Assembly (NCBI GenBank): GCA_027563935.2
Contig: JANVAS020000203.1
Location: forward strand, 5,456,001-5,520,000
DNA: 64,000 nucleotides
Source of the DNA: Costus lasius
Taxonomy: Eukaryota; Streptophyta; Magnoliopsida; Zingiberales; Costaceae
Direction: 5' to 3'
A program made the translations under genes and the position numbers. Shown piece after piece: positions 12,725-23,452 of this stretch (position 1 is the first letter of the stretch; every line of letters begins with the position of its first letter). The notes under the pieces are model-generated. The model was not told the DNA's origin. It was given only the letters and a program-made list of their open reading frames with translations, and searched no databases.

Positions 12725-12969
12725 GTCATCTTTCTTTCCTTATTTGCACTTTCCTTATTTGCATTGAATAAAGCTCTAGTGCATTGTGTAGTTTCCTTAT
12801 TTGCTCCTAGAATAGTCTACTGGCCTTTGTGTTAATAATTGGGCAGGTTATAGCCCAGCTCAAGGGAAGCTAGGAAGCTCAAGCTAAAGCCACTCAATTA
12901 GAGCTCCAATTATGGAAGGAGGCACTTCAACTACTTCAACTAAAGACTTCAAGTTGAAGGGGCTTACAA
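12725..12969 (+). other. Gypsy 3' untranslated region up to the putative LTR
   Basis: Non-coding sequence after the pol stop codon, with three TTCCTTATTTGC-type repeats in 12738-12802. A purine-rich stretch (GTTGAAGGGG) ends just before the proposed LTR start and is a candidate polypurine tract, but it is not directly adjacent to a TG. No gene seen. Confidence 0.4.
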
Positions 12970-14211
12970 TGAATGCAACTCCACCTTCCAAATCAACCAA
13001 GGCGCCACTCAATAGGATGATTGATTCGAATGCAAGAAATCAGCCCACAATTCAAAGCGCCTAGCCATCAAGAATTAAACTAGATCCACAAATCAAGGGA
13101 TCACCATTTAGATCCACAAATCAATGGATGACCATCTAGATCCACAATTTGAGGAGATATCTTTGGAAGCCCTTAGCCGCCCTTGCTCTTGAAGGAATGC
13201 AATTCGAAATTCAAGTGGGGCGCCTTCTCATCCAAACAAATAAAGAAGGAGCTCAAGAAGAAATCGGCCACAAGGAGCTCCATCAAAAGAAGGATTTCGA
13301 AATTCAAATTTGCCAAGGAAATGTTTTAATTGTGCATTAACTTCTTTCCCTACCTTTGTGATTGCGCCTAGGGTGAATTGTCACCCTTGCCCATGGCTTG
13401 TTCAGCCTATAAATTGTAATCCTCCCCTCTTTGTCTATTAGTTGCCTAGTGAAAAAAAGAATCCTTGTGTTAGCATTGGTGTTTGTCGCCTAAGAAGTTT
13501 TCTACCTCCCCTCTTCTCCAAAGGGCCGAGCCCTTTCCCTTCTCCCCCCCTTCTTCTCAAGCTCTCAACGCATCCAACCCTTGAAGGACTTTGCTTACTC
13601 TTGGCGAGGCTCTAAGGATCTCATCCACCTTGGTCACGGCAAGGCACTTGGAGGTTCTTGGGGCATCATCACTCTCGGCCAACAAGGAGGCTTGCATCTT
13701 GAAGACTTTCGGCTAAGTTCCTTCCCTCTCCTTTCTTTAGATCTTAAGAACTTGGCTTTACACTAATCTGAATTCTTATTCAAGGTGGCGCAAGGACTTG
13801 GAGATCTCTTACTAAGCGCAAAGCTTTCTTCTCCCTCCCCCTTTCTCCTTAGTCAAAGTGTTAAGGGAACTTGTGAGGCTTAACCTCCCCCTTAGTTTTG
13901 TTTTGTAATATGAATCCGTGGTATGTGCGGATCTCGTTTGTCTGTGCTTGTTTGTAATGATGCAATACCTTCCATCAGAGTAGGACCGTTGAAGATCGGG
14001 ACGATACGATCCTTCTATGCTCAAGGGTCGCACTGTAAGTACTCCTACAAGTCATTTCATTTCATAGTTTAAAGTGCTCTTTCTTTTGGTAGTAATTTAG
14101 TGTCGCCTTTCTTATTTATAAAATACAAAAAAAACATATTTTCCAACTCCGTTAGAGTAAATTCGGGTTTTATCTAAAAATACAAAAAAATTATTTTCTT
14201 AAAGCGTTGTT
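12970..14211 (+). repeat. Putative gypsy 3' LTR-like unit, copy A
   Basis: Begins TGAATGCA and shares ordered similarity blocks with the next interval: TGAATGCAC near the start, TTCGAAATTCAAGT in the first third, ATTAGTTGCCTAG in the middle, GAGGCTTAACCTCCCC, then a 34-base identical block at 13968-14001 followed by an A-rich AAAATAC segment. A TATA-like CCTATAAATTG lies near 13407-13417, as expected of an LTR promoter. The boundaries come from comparison with copy B, not from a 5' LTR, so they are approximate. Confidence 0.5.
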
Positions 14212-15978
14212 TGAATGCACCCTTACTTGTGAATGATCCCACCTCCATCATGAAGCCACTTAAGGGAAGAATTCAAAGGAAATTCGTCCAAGCACAACAC
14301 TCAAGCCGATCAAATCAAGAATAATTCATCCAAGCCAAATAAGGAATCCTCATCAAGCCATTCAAGGAAGCAATTTCGAAATTCAAGTAGAAGGAAGGTT
14401 TGTCACCTTTTTCTTGGCGCCCAAGCAATGAAGAAAGCGCCAAAGCCACCAAAGAATACCATATTCATGCAAGCCAAAGAAGGAAAGGTTTCAAGAAAAA
14501 GAATTCGGCCAAGCAAGACAACCAAGCAAGCAATTGTTGGCGTTCACACTCAAATATGGAAGTTTTCAAGCCAATTTCGACCCATGGAGCCATTGCCATG
14601 ACAAAGCATTAAAGATTAAGATTTTCTTTCTTAAATTGATCTTTTGTAACGTTGAGGAAAAGAGGCTACAAAGCTTGCTCTCGCATGTGACCTGAACAAG
14701 TTTTTGGATAATGAAATGTCGATTAGTTGCCTAGCAACCTTGGGTGCTTGTGTCGCCCTCCCCTTTCCCCTTCTCCTCTGAGGTGCTTGTGTCACCTATC
14801 TCCACTTCTTCCCCATGGGCCAAGGTTCCCTTCGCTAACCGATTCTACAAAGACATCTCCATCAACTTGGCGCTTGGATCATCTTCTTCAACCTCTTGTG
14901 GCGCATCTCCATCAACATCTCAACAAGTGGCGCATCTTCTCTTCAAAGGATCTTTTCACCATCTTGGCGCATCTACATCCTCTTCACCAACCTTTGGCGC
15001 ATCTAGTCCATCTCCTTCATCAACACTTAGCACAAAGATCTTCAACCACTCTCCAAGGAACTATATCTCCAAGAGAACATCCATGAATCAACTCCTTCAA
15101 GACACTCAATCGGCCAAGCCTCTCTAACTTACTCTTGTTATTATTTGTTTGGTTTGTCGTTGTTTAACTTGTTGAATCTTGTAGGTGACGCAAAAGATAG
15201 GATCCCTTCATCTCAAGGATCAAGCAACCTCAAGTGGCGCATCTTCAACATTAAGGATCTCCTCCACTATAACTTGGAGAAACATCAAACCGAGAACATT
15301 TCAACTTGCCTTTAGTTTATGTTTACTTGTGTAATCTTTCACTAATAGACTCTTCTTTGTTTCTTGAAGCTCTTGGCATCAAAAGGGACTCCATAACATG
15401 AGACATCTACAAGGAATCATTCTTGGCCGAAACTTACAAGGCCTTCTCAATCCAAGACTTGAGCAACACATCATCATTAATTAGATTAGATTAAGTAGTG
15501 TGTTTGATCTTGTTAGCAAGAGGAATTTGGAGGCTTAACCTCCCCTCTTGAAATTTCATTGTAAGTGCCATTTAATAACATTATACCCAAGCATGTTTGG
15601 GTTTGTTGTGTTGGTGTGTTTGTAATGAAGCAACTCCTTCCATCAGAGTAGGACCGTTGAAGATCGGGAAGGACGATCCTTCTATTCTCAAGGATCGCAT
15701 GGTGAGCGCTTCTTTACAATATTATCTTTTAATGTTTTAGAAATGCATGTTTAGCCATAGGGTAGTTAACCACATGTTTAGTTATAGTTTTGTTTGTAAG
15801 AGCATGCTAGTTGCAATTTATGTTGTAGTTTATAATTGCATGCTTAGGTCAAATATTATCTAGCATATAATTTAGTAGCATATTAATCTTCAGTTTTTAT
15901 CTAAAATACCAAAAACATATTTTTGAAAGCCCTGTTAGATAACCTCGCACGCTAGCTTGTTTTCCTTAGATTCATGTT
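14212..15978 (+). repeat. Putative gypsy LTR-like unit, diverged copy B, interrupted by copia element 2
   Basis: Second head-to-tail copy of the unit at 12970-14211, longer and clearly diverged outside the shared blocks; the 34-base identical block is at 15646-15679. It contains a local TGGCGCATCT repeat cluster (14899-15004, again at 15235-15244). The copy is cut at 15978 by element 2 and probably resumes at 25134. It could be a tandem duplication inside one LTR, or the LTR of a second related element. Open frames here (for example near 14744-15127) are Ser/Pro/His-rich low-complexity translations and are not called as genes. Confidence 0.45.
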
Positions 15979-17690
15979 TGTAGGAACCCCTTATAAGGGG
16001 GGGGGGGGATGTAGGAACCCCTTATAAGGGGGGGGGGGGGGAAACCCTATACATGCGCATCTAGCATGCAATGCGGAAAAAGGGCTTCTAAAGATCGCAT
16101 ATGAACTATATAATCAACTTAAACCAACTTAAGATCATGATATGATCTTACCATTGCCATGGATGGAAGGCGGCTTGGAAGAAGAAAACAAGGTTGATCT
16201 CCTCCAAAAGGTGCGCACACAAGAAGACAAAGACTACTCCCTTCTCAACTTTGTGCTAGCAAAAGCTTCAAGGGGTCTTATCGCATGAAGGAGATGATGA
16301 ACTCTTGGCCGATCTTTCTTCTCGTCACTTTCACCACACAAGAAAGTGTGTGTCGTCGAGAGCAAGATGATGGAGAGGAGCGTTAGCCAAACTTGTGATC
16401 GAATGTGGAGACATTCATCACAATTGTCAAACCGAAATGCCATAAATGGCAAGTCATCAAAGCTTGCGTTATGCGTTCACATGAAGTGAACCAAACGCAT
16501 AGCTCTCCTCTCAAATGAACCAAGCGCTCACATGTGAGCCGGTTCAATTCAATTGGTCCAATGACCAAACCAAATCAGCCCAATAATCGGTTCAGACCAA
16601 ATTAAACCCTAAGGTTCAAAATCTAACCGTTCATCCTTTTAATGCTCTTGATCTCTTCGATCTAGCATCCACACTCTCGATCTAAGCTTACCGATCTCAA
16701 GCCCTAATCAATCAAACATGATCAGACTAGATCTCACTTACAATCAGAGTTTAATCTCCTTTAAACTGAACTCGAACAATTCAGTCCACACGATCTGACT
16801 TAAGTAGCCATATCATCAAATTGTGCGACCCTAAGGGTTTCCTTTAAATGTCGGTAACGATAACTTACGTTATCACGATCAGCGAGGGGTATCTAGCAAC
16901 ACATCACTGTCTCCCGATATAAAGGAAATAGTCTTCCAAGACTCCACCCAACCACAGCATAAGTGTGAATCAACTCACTAGGCATGCATGATTCCTTTGC
17001 CACTGGATGTTCTTATTGGACAAGCATGTCAAGCCTGTAACTCCAATACGATGAGCATGATTAGATCAGATGCACATAGTCATCTGGGTATGGCCATACA
17101 CTTCCTCAATCATCTCATATAGGGGGGCCCTTTAGAACATCACACTCCTTAAACAAGGAGACGGCAATCCTTTATCTATCACAAGTGCCCTAACCTGACT
17201 CAAGCTCACCATCCAAGATAGTCTATAATCATTATGTTTCAAATGATATTGAACTACCTCAAAACAATGACAATCATCATTTAGAAACATAAGTGATCTC
17301 AAGTCAAAGGACATGTGCCACTTAGTGCTTACAAGGATCATTCACATTGTGACAAGCAATGGAATATCCGAGTAGGGTCTGTCCAGTACATCCAATGTAC
17401 CCATGAGTCTACATCTTATTCCATGCTCGAAGCATCCTATAAGATTAGCACTCATATCAGTCTCAATCATATCAAGGCTGTCTCATGTTCACCAAGATAT
17501 CTCGACTAAGGACATATAGCCTGTCAGCCTAGCTGAACAGCTTTGAGACATTATTCAGAAGTACACTTATTACAGCAGACAAGGTAACAACCTGAATAAT
17601 AACCATGCCTTTATAAACTTAAGAGTTTATTACATGATACTTATACAATCCCAAGGCCTCAAACATTAGCCTTAAGGGCATACCCCAACA
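15979..17690 (-). repeat. Element 2, 3' LTR with duplicated terminus
   Basis: 1712 bp; the last 1681 bp (16010-17690) match the 5' LTR in length, and 15979-16009 is a second copy of the LTR end (TGTAGGAACCCC, CTTATAA, G-run). The target duplication abuts the outer copy. Contains the palindrome CCCCTTATAAGGGG and G-runs of up to 14. Confidence 0.95.
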
Positions 17691-17701
17691 ATCTCCCACT
17701 T
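17691..17701 (-). other. Element 2 polypurine tract
   Basis: AAGTGGGAGAT in the element sense, abutting the 3' LTR. Confidence 0.9.
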
Positions 17702-17710
17702 GCACTTAAT

Positions 17711-20700
17711 CTAATGGTTGAGAAATCTCAAACCCATATTATTACAGTGCTTCTCATGCTTCTGCTGCGCCAGAGGCTTGGTAAGTGGGTCTGCCAAATT
17801 GTCATCTGTATGAACCTTGCATATTTTGATCTCGCCACGATCAATGATCTCCCGGATCAAGTGAAACCGTCTCTGTATGTGCTTGGACTTCTGGTGCGAC
17901 CGCGGTTCCTTTGCTTGTGCAATTGCTCCAGTGTTATCACAGAAGATAACCAAAGGATCAGCACTCGAAGGAACGACACCAAGTTCTCTCACGAACTTAC
18001 GAATCCACACTGCCTCCTTAGATGCTTCCGAGGCTGCAACATACTCGGCTTCTGTTGTGGAATCAGCAACAGTTGACTGTTTGAAGCTCTTCCACACCAC
18101 TGCTCCACCATTCAAGCTAAAAACATAGCCTGATTGCGATCGGAAATCATCCTGGTCCGACTGGAACGAAGCGTCAGTATATCCCTCTATACTGAGTTCT
18201 TCCTGACCACCATATATCAAGAACATATCTTTGGTCCTCCGCAGATATTTTAAAATGTTCTTGACCGCAATCCAGTGCGCCAATCCTGGATTACTTTGGA
18301 ATCGACTGGTCACGCTTAACCCGTAAGCGACGTCAGGGCGAGTACACAACATCGCATACATAATGGACCCAATAGCCGAAGCATAAGGCGTATTGTCCAT
18401 TTCATCTTTCTCAGTCTGTGTTTGTGGACACTGACTCTTCGAAAGATTCAGACCATGTCTGACTGGAAGATATCCACGTTTAGAATTCTCTAAATGGAAT
18501 CTCTCCAGGACCTTATCGATGTAAGTACTCTGGCACAGCCCGAGAAGCCTCTTAGATCTATCTCTGCAGATCTTCACACCTAGTACATAGGCTGCTTCTC
18601 CTAAATCTTTCATCTGAAAACATTTTCCTAACCATGCCTTAACAGCATGCAGTTCAGGAATATCGTTTCCAATGATTAAGATATCATCGACGTAGAGGAT
18701 TAGGAATGTAATTACGCTCCCACTAAACCTCTTATATACACACGGGTCATCCTCGTTCTTGATGAAACCAAACTCAGAGATTGATTCATCAAAACGAATG
18801 TTCCAGCTTCTTGATGCTTGTTTCAGCCCATAAATGGACTTCTTTAACTTGCATATTTTATGACGATCTGATGGATTAGTGAAACCTTCCGGTTGTGTCA
18901 TATACACATCCTCGTCCAGATTTCCATTGAGGAAAGCTGTTTTCACATCCATCTGCCAGATCTCATAATCGTAATATGCTGCTATCGCGAAAAGAATCCG
19001 AATAGACTTAAACATGGCTACAGGTGAGAAAGTTTCATCATAATCTAACCCGTAGATTTGTTTGAAACCTTTCGCAACTAGCCTGCCCTTATAGGTAACC
19101 ACGTTACCATCCATGTCAATCTTCTTCTTGAAGATCCATTTACAGCCTATAGGGATTACTCCCGGAGGCGGATCAACCAAATCCCAGACTTGGTTATCTG
19201 ACATGGAGTCCATCTCGGCTCGCATAGCATCAAGCCATCTAGCTGACTCCGGTCCACTGACCGCATCCGCATAAGTTAGGGGTTCATCATTTTCAATGAT
19301 ATAGACTCCGTCATAGCGCTCAGGCTGTCGACGGATCCTTCCCGATCTTCGTGGTTCCCGTGTTATTTGAGCCTCAGGTTGTTCAGTAACCTGTTCTACC
19401 GGCTCAGGCTCATCCAACTGTGCTTGACTACTTTGTCCTTCCTCTGGATTCTCATCCAGCTTTATTTCTCTCCCACTGGCCTCTTGCAGAAGAAATTCCT
19501 TCTCAAGAAATATGGCCGTCCGAGCAACAAACACCTTGTTCTCTTTGGGATCGTAGAAATAATAACCCTTCGTTTCCTTAGGGTAACCGACAAAGATGCA
19601 TTTGTCAGATCTGCTCTCTAGTTTCCCAGAGGCGAGCTTTTTGACATAAGCCTCGCAACCCCAGATCCTGATAAATGTCAAGCTAGGCTGTTTCCCATAC
19701 CATAACTCATATGGCGTCTTTGAAACTGCCTTGGATGGCACTCGGTTTAGTACCTTTGCAGCTGTTTCCAGTGCAAAACCCCAAAAGGAATATGGAAGAG
19801 TAGCCTGACTCATCATAGAACGAACCATATCAAGTAACGTTCTATTTCTCCTCTCGGACACACCATTCCACTGCGGTGTTCCTGGCGGAGTGAGCTGTGA
19901 GATAATCCCACACTCCTTCAGATAGTCAGTAAACGTATGACTCAGGTATTCACCACCTCGATCAGAACGAAGTGCCTTGATATTTCGGCCTAACTGATTT
20001 TGTACTTCATTTTTGAACTCTTTGAACTTGTCAAAAGATTCACTTTTATGTCTCATTAAATAGACATATCCATACCTACTGAAATCATCAGTAAAGGTAA
20101 TGAAGTACTGATAGCCACCTCTGGCATGTTTACTAAATGGCCCACACACATCACTGTGTATAAGGTCCAGTAAACCTGAAGTCCTTTGACCTTTGTGAGG
20201 AAAAGGTGACTTCGTCATTTTACCCATCAAACAAGCTTTGCATGTATCAATCTCCCCATTGGAGAATGATCCCAGCAGTCCATGATCATGCAACCGCTTA
20301 ATGCGCTTCTCGTTTATATGGCCTAAACGACTATGCCATAGCAAGGTGCTGTCATCAGCATACTTGGCTTTCTTATTATCAATGTTTTGTATAGAATTTT
20401 CCATGTCCAACATGTATAACCCATTGTTAATTGAACCAGTTGCATACACAATATTATCTAGAGATAAAACACACTTTGAAATATTGCATTCAAAGGCAAA
20501 TCCTTTCCTGACAAGAGCAGGAATAGAGATAATATTCTTTGTGATACTTGGTACAAAATAACAATTGTTTAATTCTAATACAATGCCAGATGGTAAAGTA
20601 ATGAAATAGTCTCCTACAGCAACAGCAGCAACCCGTGCCCCATTTCCAACTCGTAGGTCTACCTCATGCTGTCCCACCTGCCTTCTTCTCTTGAGTTCCT

Positions 20701-21595
20701 GCACATTTGAACAAATGTGAACTCCACATGCAGTGTCCAACACCCATGATATAGTAGAAGAAGATAACATGACCTCAGTCACATATATACCTGAGCCAGA
20801 AGCGATGCTTCCCCTCTTATCTCCTTGGAGCGCTTTACAGTCCTTTTTCCAGTGACCCAGCTGGCCACAGTGGAAACACCTGTTATCCTTCGACCGCTTC
20901 ACCTTCTGTTTCAGGGCCTTACTGTAGTTCTTGACAGGGGCCTTGCCCTTCTTCCCCTTCTTCTTGTTCCTAGAAGGAACCATCAAGACAGAGGTTGAAG
21001 GCTTACCCTTCAGAGTTTCCTCAGTAGTCAAGAGCATATTCAGCAGCTCTGCCGGCGTACAATCGATTTTGTTCATATTAAAGTTAATGATGAACGCATC
21101 GAAAGAAGGCGGGAGAGACTGCAGAATAATATCCACAGCAAGCTCCTGGTTGATGGTATGCCCCAGTTTCTCCAGAGCCTCCTTGTGCCCAATCATCTTG
21201 AGCACGTGAGCTCCCACTGGGCTCCCCTCAGCCAGTTTGCTCTGAAAGAAGAGCTTCGTCAGATTATAGCGCTCAGTCCTCGCCTGTGCAGCATACAGCA
21301 TCTTGAGGTTCGCTATAATCTCTATAGCCGACATATCCTCATGCTGACGCTGCAGCGGTGGCGTCATAGACGCTAGCATCAGGCAAGCGACATCAATGCT
21401 ATCATTGACGTGCTTTTCGTAGGCATCCCGAACCGCCCTTGCGGCGTTCGGAGCGGGCTGCGGCGGTATCGCCGTCTCGAGGACATACAGTTTCCTCTCT
21501 GCCTTAAGAACGATCTTAAGGTGTCCAAACCAGTTAGAGAAGTTCGGCCCAGCAAACTTCTCCCTTTCCAGTAGGGATCGCACATTGAAGCTCAT
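17711..21595 (-). CDS. Element 2 gag-pol polyprotein, intact, 1294 aa
   Basis: Ty1/copia polyprotein for particle assembly, maturation, reverse transcription and integration. ATG at 21595 (MSFNVRSLLE); stop just before the polypurine tract. Gag about 1-235; zinc knuckle C240, C243, H248, C253; protease active site D287 in DTAC; pre-integrase HHCC finger H421, H425, C452, C455; integrase triad D482, D545, E581 with 35 residues between the last two and the GTPQWNGVSERRNR motif; RT from about 800 with YVDD at 968-971; RNase H acidic residues D1141, E1184, D1220. Every catalytic residue I looked for is present. Gag and pol are one frame with no visible frameshift signal, so the Gag excess would need another mechanism such as splicing. 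Confidence 0.97.
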   Translation of the reverse strand: MSFNVRSLLEREKFAGPNFSNWFGHLKIVLKAERKLYVLETAIPPQPAPNAARAVRDAYEKHVNDSIDVACLMLASMTPPLQRQHEDMSAIEIIANLKMLYAAQARTERYNLTKLFFQSKLAEGSPVGAHVLKMIGHKEALEKLGHTINQELAVDIILQSLPPSFDAFIINFNMNKIDCTPAELLNMLLTTEETLKGKPSTSVLMVPSRNKKKGKKGKAPVKNYSKALKQKVKRSKDNRCFHCGQLGHWKKDCKALQGDKRGSIASGSGIYVTEVMLSSSTISWVLDTACGVHICSNVQELKRRRQVGQHEVDLRVGNGARVAAVAVGDYFITLPSGIVLELNNCYFVPSITKNIISIPALVRKGFAFECNISKCVLSLDNIVYATGSINNGLYMLDMENSIQNIDNKKAKYADDSTLLWHSRLGHINEKRIKRLHDHGLLGSFSNGEIDTCKACLMGKMTKSPFPHKGQRTSGLLDLIHSDVCGPFSKHARGGYQYFITFTDDFSRYGYVYLMRHKSESFDKFKEFKNEVQNQLGRNIKALRSDRGGEYLSHTFTDYLKECGIISQLTPPGTPQWNGVSERRNRTLLDMVRSMMSQATLPYSFWGFALETAAKVLNRVPSKAVSKTPYELWYGKQPSLTFIRIWGCEAYVKKLASGKLESRSDKCIFVGYPKETKGYYFYDPKENKVFVARTAIFLEKEFLLQEASGREIKLDENPEEGQSSQAQLDEPEPVEQVTEQPEAQITREPRRSGRIRRQPERYDGVYIIENDEPLTYADAVSGPESARWLDAMRAEMDSMSDNQVWDLVDPPPGVIPIGCKWIFKKKIDMDGNVVTYKGRLVAKGFKQIYGLDYDETFSPVAMFKSIRILFAIAAYYDYEIWQMDVKTAFLNGNLDEDVYMTQPEGFTNPSDRHKICKLKKSIYGLKQASRSWNIRFDESISEFGFIKNEDDPCVYKRFSGSVITFLILYVDDILIIGNDIPELHAVKAWLGKCFQMKDLGEAAYVLGVKICRDRSKRLLGLCQSTYIDKVLERFHLENSKRGYLPVRHGLNLSKSQCPQTQTEKDEMDNTPYASAIGSIMYAMLCTRPDVAYGLSVTSRFQSNPGLAHWIAVKNILKYLRRTKDMFLIYGGQEELSIEGYTDASFQSDQDDFRSQSGYVFSLNGGAVVWKSFKQSTVADSTTEAEYVAASEASKEAVWIRKFVRELGVVPSSADPLVIFCDNTGAIAQAKEPRSHQKSKHIQRRFHLIREIIDRGEIKICKVHTDDNLADPLTKPLAQQKHEKHCNNMGLRFLNH

Positions 21596-23438
21596 GGTGT
21601 TCGTTGCTGCAGGAATCTACAACAAGCAAGAACAGCAAGGTCAGTATCAATGTTCAGAATCAATCCAGGACTTAAGAAAGATTCTTTTCTCACTATTTTG
21701 TCTGACTGAAAAATCCAGTAAACAGTCCGAAAGAGTAATACTCTTTTAGTGAGATGGGATCCAGATTTCATACTTGGTCTCCGCGTCCCGCTCAGGCGAG
21801 ATAAGTTGCACAGAGATGACAAGCACTAATTTCTGGTAGGCTGTCCCAGCCAATCGCCAACCCGTGCGATTCCCCTTCATCTTGGCAATCCAGCAGACTG
21901 TGCCAACTGAGTTGGTACAACACAGTCTCTGATCCCAGAGATGGCTGCCTCCATGTGCTACCATATGCGCCACATATGTAGCCTACATGGTCAAGCTGAC
22001 CTGACCTACTCCCTGGACCACCACGTGCTATGCTGAGCAACGAGAGGGGATAAATCCCAACTCTGTAACACGCAGGTGAAATCCAGCACCGTCTGAAGAT
22101 AGATGGACGTGCCCACTGAGTGGGTTCAACACGGCTCCAACGATAATCAGAAAGGTGAGGTTTCGCGTCAGAAGGCTTATCGAGCTTGATATGTTAGCGT
22201 TGGATTTTAACGGTCTTTTATCTTCTTACTATCAGGCATATCCTATGGCTATAGTAGAAGATAAACTTAAACATGCAATTCTAATTATTAGCAATAAGTA
22301 GAAAGCATGATCTTATGTGGTAAAAGCCCATGAACCCTAGTAAGACCTTAATTTTACTTAAGTCTTCACTCGAGCTCCTTGGCATCTCATCTGGTCCAAC
22401 CTAGGGCCCTAGCGCCAAGAGCACCTCAGGTGCACCACCAGGTGAATGCCCCTCTTGGATGTGTGCTTTTGTGCTCTTGTCTAATCAAAGTACATTTGAT
22501 CTATCTAGACAAGGTTGACTCGCAGGTCAACAACATATTATAAATTAAGTACAATGTGATTCGCAGATCACAAATTAATTTACAATTTTTTAAATCCAGG
22601 CACGCAGGCCCCAGCACAGCACACAAATGGGCAACCCACATAAGACTAAATAAACAAGCATATGGTTCAATCAACATGTGATCCAATCAAGAAATTAAAA
22701 TTTTGAAAAAAACCCCATGGCATCAATTTTAATTTCCTTATGAGCCCTACAACCTTACAATGGTCCATTGATGGGGATCCACTCATCCATCTAGTTAGAT
22801 CTTTTGCCCTTGCATGCACCGAGTCCTAACTGACCCGTGTTGACCTGATGGTCAACCATGCATGCGTCAAGGGCTGAACCACCCTCATGAGTTTTGGCAA
22901 GCGGGTGTGACCCCGGGCCTAACTCAAGTATGTTCAGTAATTGTCTCAACCAGACCTCGCTACACGCCTTTGATGCAGTCAACCTATAGCCACCTCGTGC
23001 TTGCGCACAGGTGCTATCTGGTCGACCCATCTAGGCTGTCAGATGGTCTGATCAGACTAGCTTGATCTATACTAGATGATGCCTTCAACCCCATCAACCC
23101 ATTTAAGGATTTAATGTAGTGGCACCTTAGATCTAATCAACCGCGCAAGATGTAAGTTTTGTAAAACACTTAGAGCATGCGCAAACATACAAACAAAGTT
23201 GATAACCCTTAGATCTAAGGGGGTCCCCTTCAAGGGGGAGCGCAAACTTTAGGGGGTCCCCTTCAAGGGGGAGCGCATACATAGCCCATGATACAAGCGC
23301 AATCTACATGTTAGCATGATACAAGCGCAATCTACATGTACATGTAACCATGCATCATGAAAACAAAGCATCAAGTAAGCGCAAGAAGCATGGATCACAA
23401 ACACTTCTAGCAATCATATAGATCATATGGAGAGCCTA
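21596..23438 (-). other. Element 2 leader (5' UTR) with conserved hairpins
   Basis: Non-coding leader. Bulged hairpin II 21895-21928 (8-bp outer stem), bulged hairpin I 22108-22133 (bulge TTCAA on the + strand instead of TACAA), CTGCG-loop hairpins 22515-22530, 22555-22572 and 22599-22610, GTTGACC/GGTCAAC hairpin 22839-22856. The T-arm-like module is absent. Near the primer site are two copies of TCCCCTTCAAGGGGGAGCGC in 23219-23279, and a 25-base direct repeat at 23287-23311 and 23315-23339. Confidence 0.75.
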
Positions 23439-23450
23439 GCTCTGATACCA
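23439..23450 (-). other. Element 2 primer-binding site (initiator-Met tRNA)
   Basis: TGGTATCAGAGC in the element sense, 2 nt from the LTR. Confidence 0.95.
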
Positions 23451-23452
23451 GT

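Larger units (their letters stand above)
1..15978 (+). mobile_element. Ty3/gypsy chromovirus-type LTR retrotransposon, 5' truncated by window, split by copia elements 1 and 2
   Basis: Protease, reverse transcriptase, RNase H, integrase and a chromodomain-like tail occur in that order on the + strand, which is the Ty3/gypsy order (integrase after RNase H). The 5' LTR and gag lie outside the window. Copia element 1 (1118-10261) sits inside the RT and copia element 2 (15979-25133) sits in the 3' non-coding part. Removing element 1 and one GAGTG duplication leaves the pol frame open across the junction, so the element was coding-competent over the visible part when it was hit. The 3' boundary is uncertain because the 5' LTR is not available for comparison. 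Lineage within the chromoviruses is not assigned. Confidence 0.85.

Noticed and set aside
14727..15127. Overlapping 119- and 127-codon frames in the gypsy 3' region
   Set aside because: Low-complexity Ser/Pro/His/Leu translations of an LTR-like repeat with two overlapping open frames and no recognisable motif.
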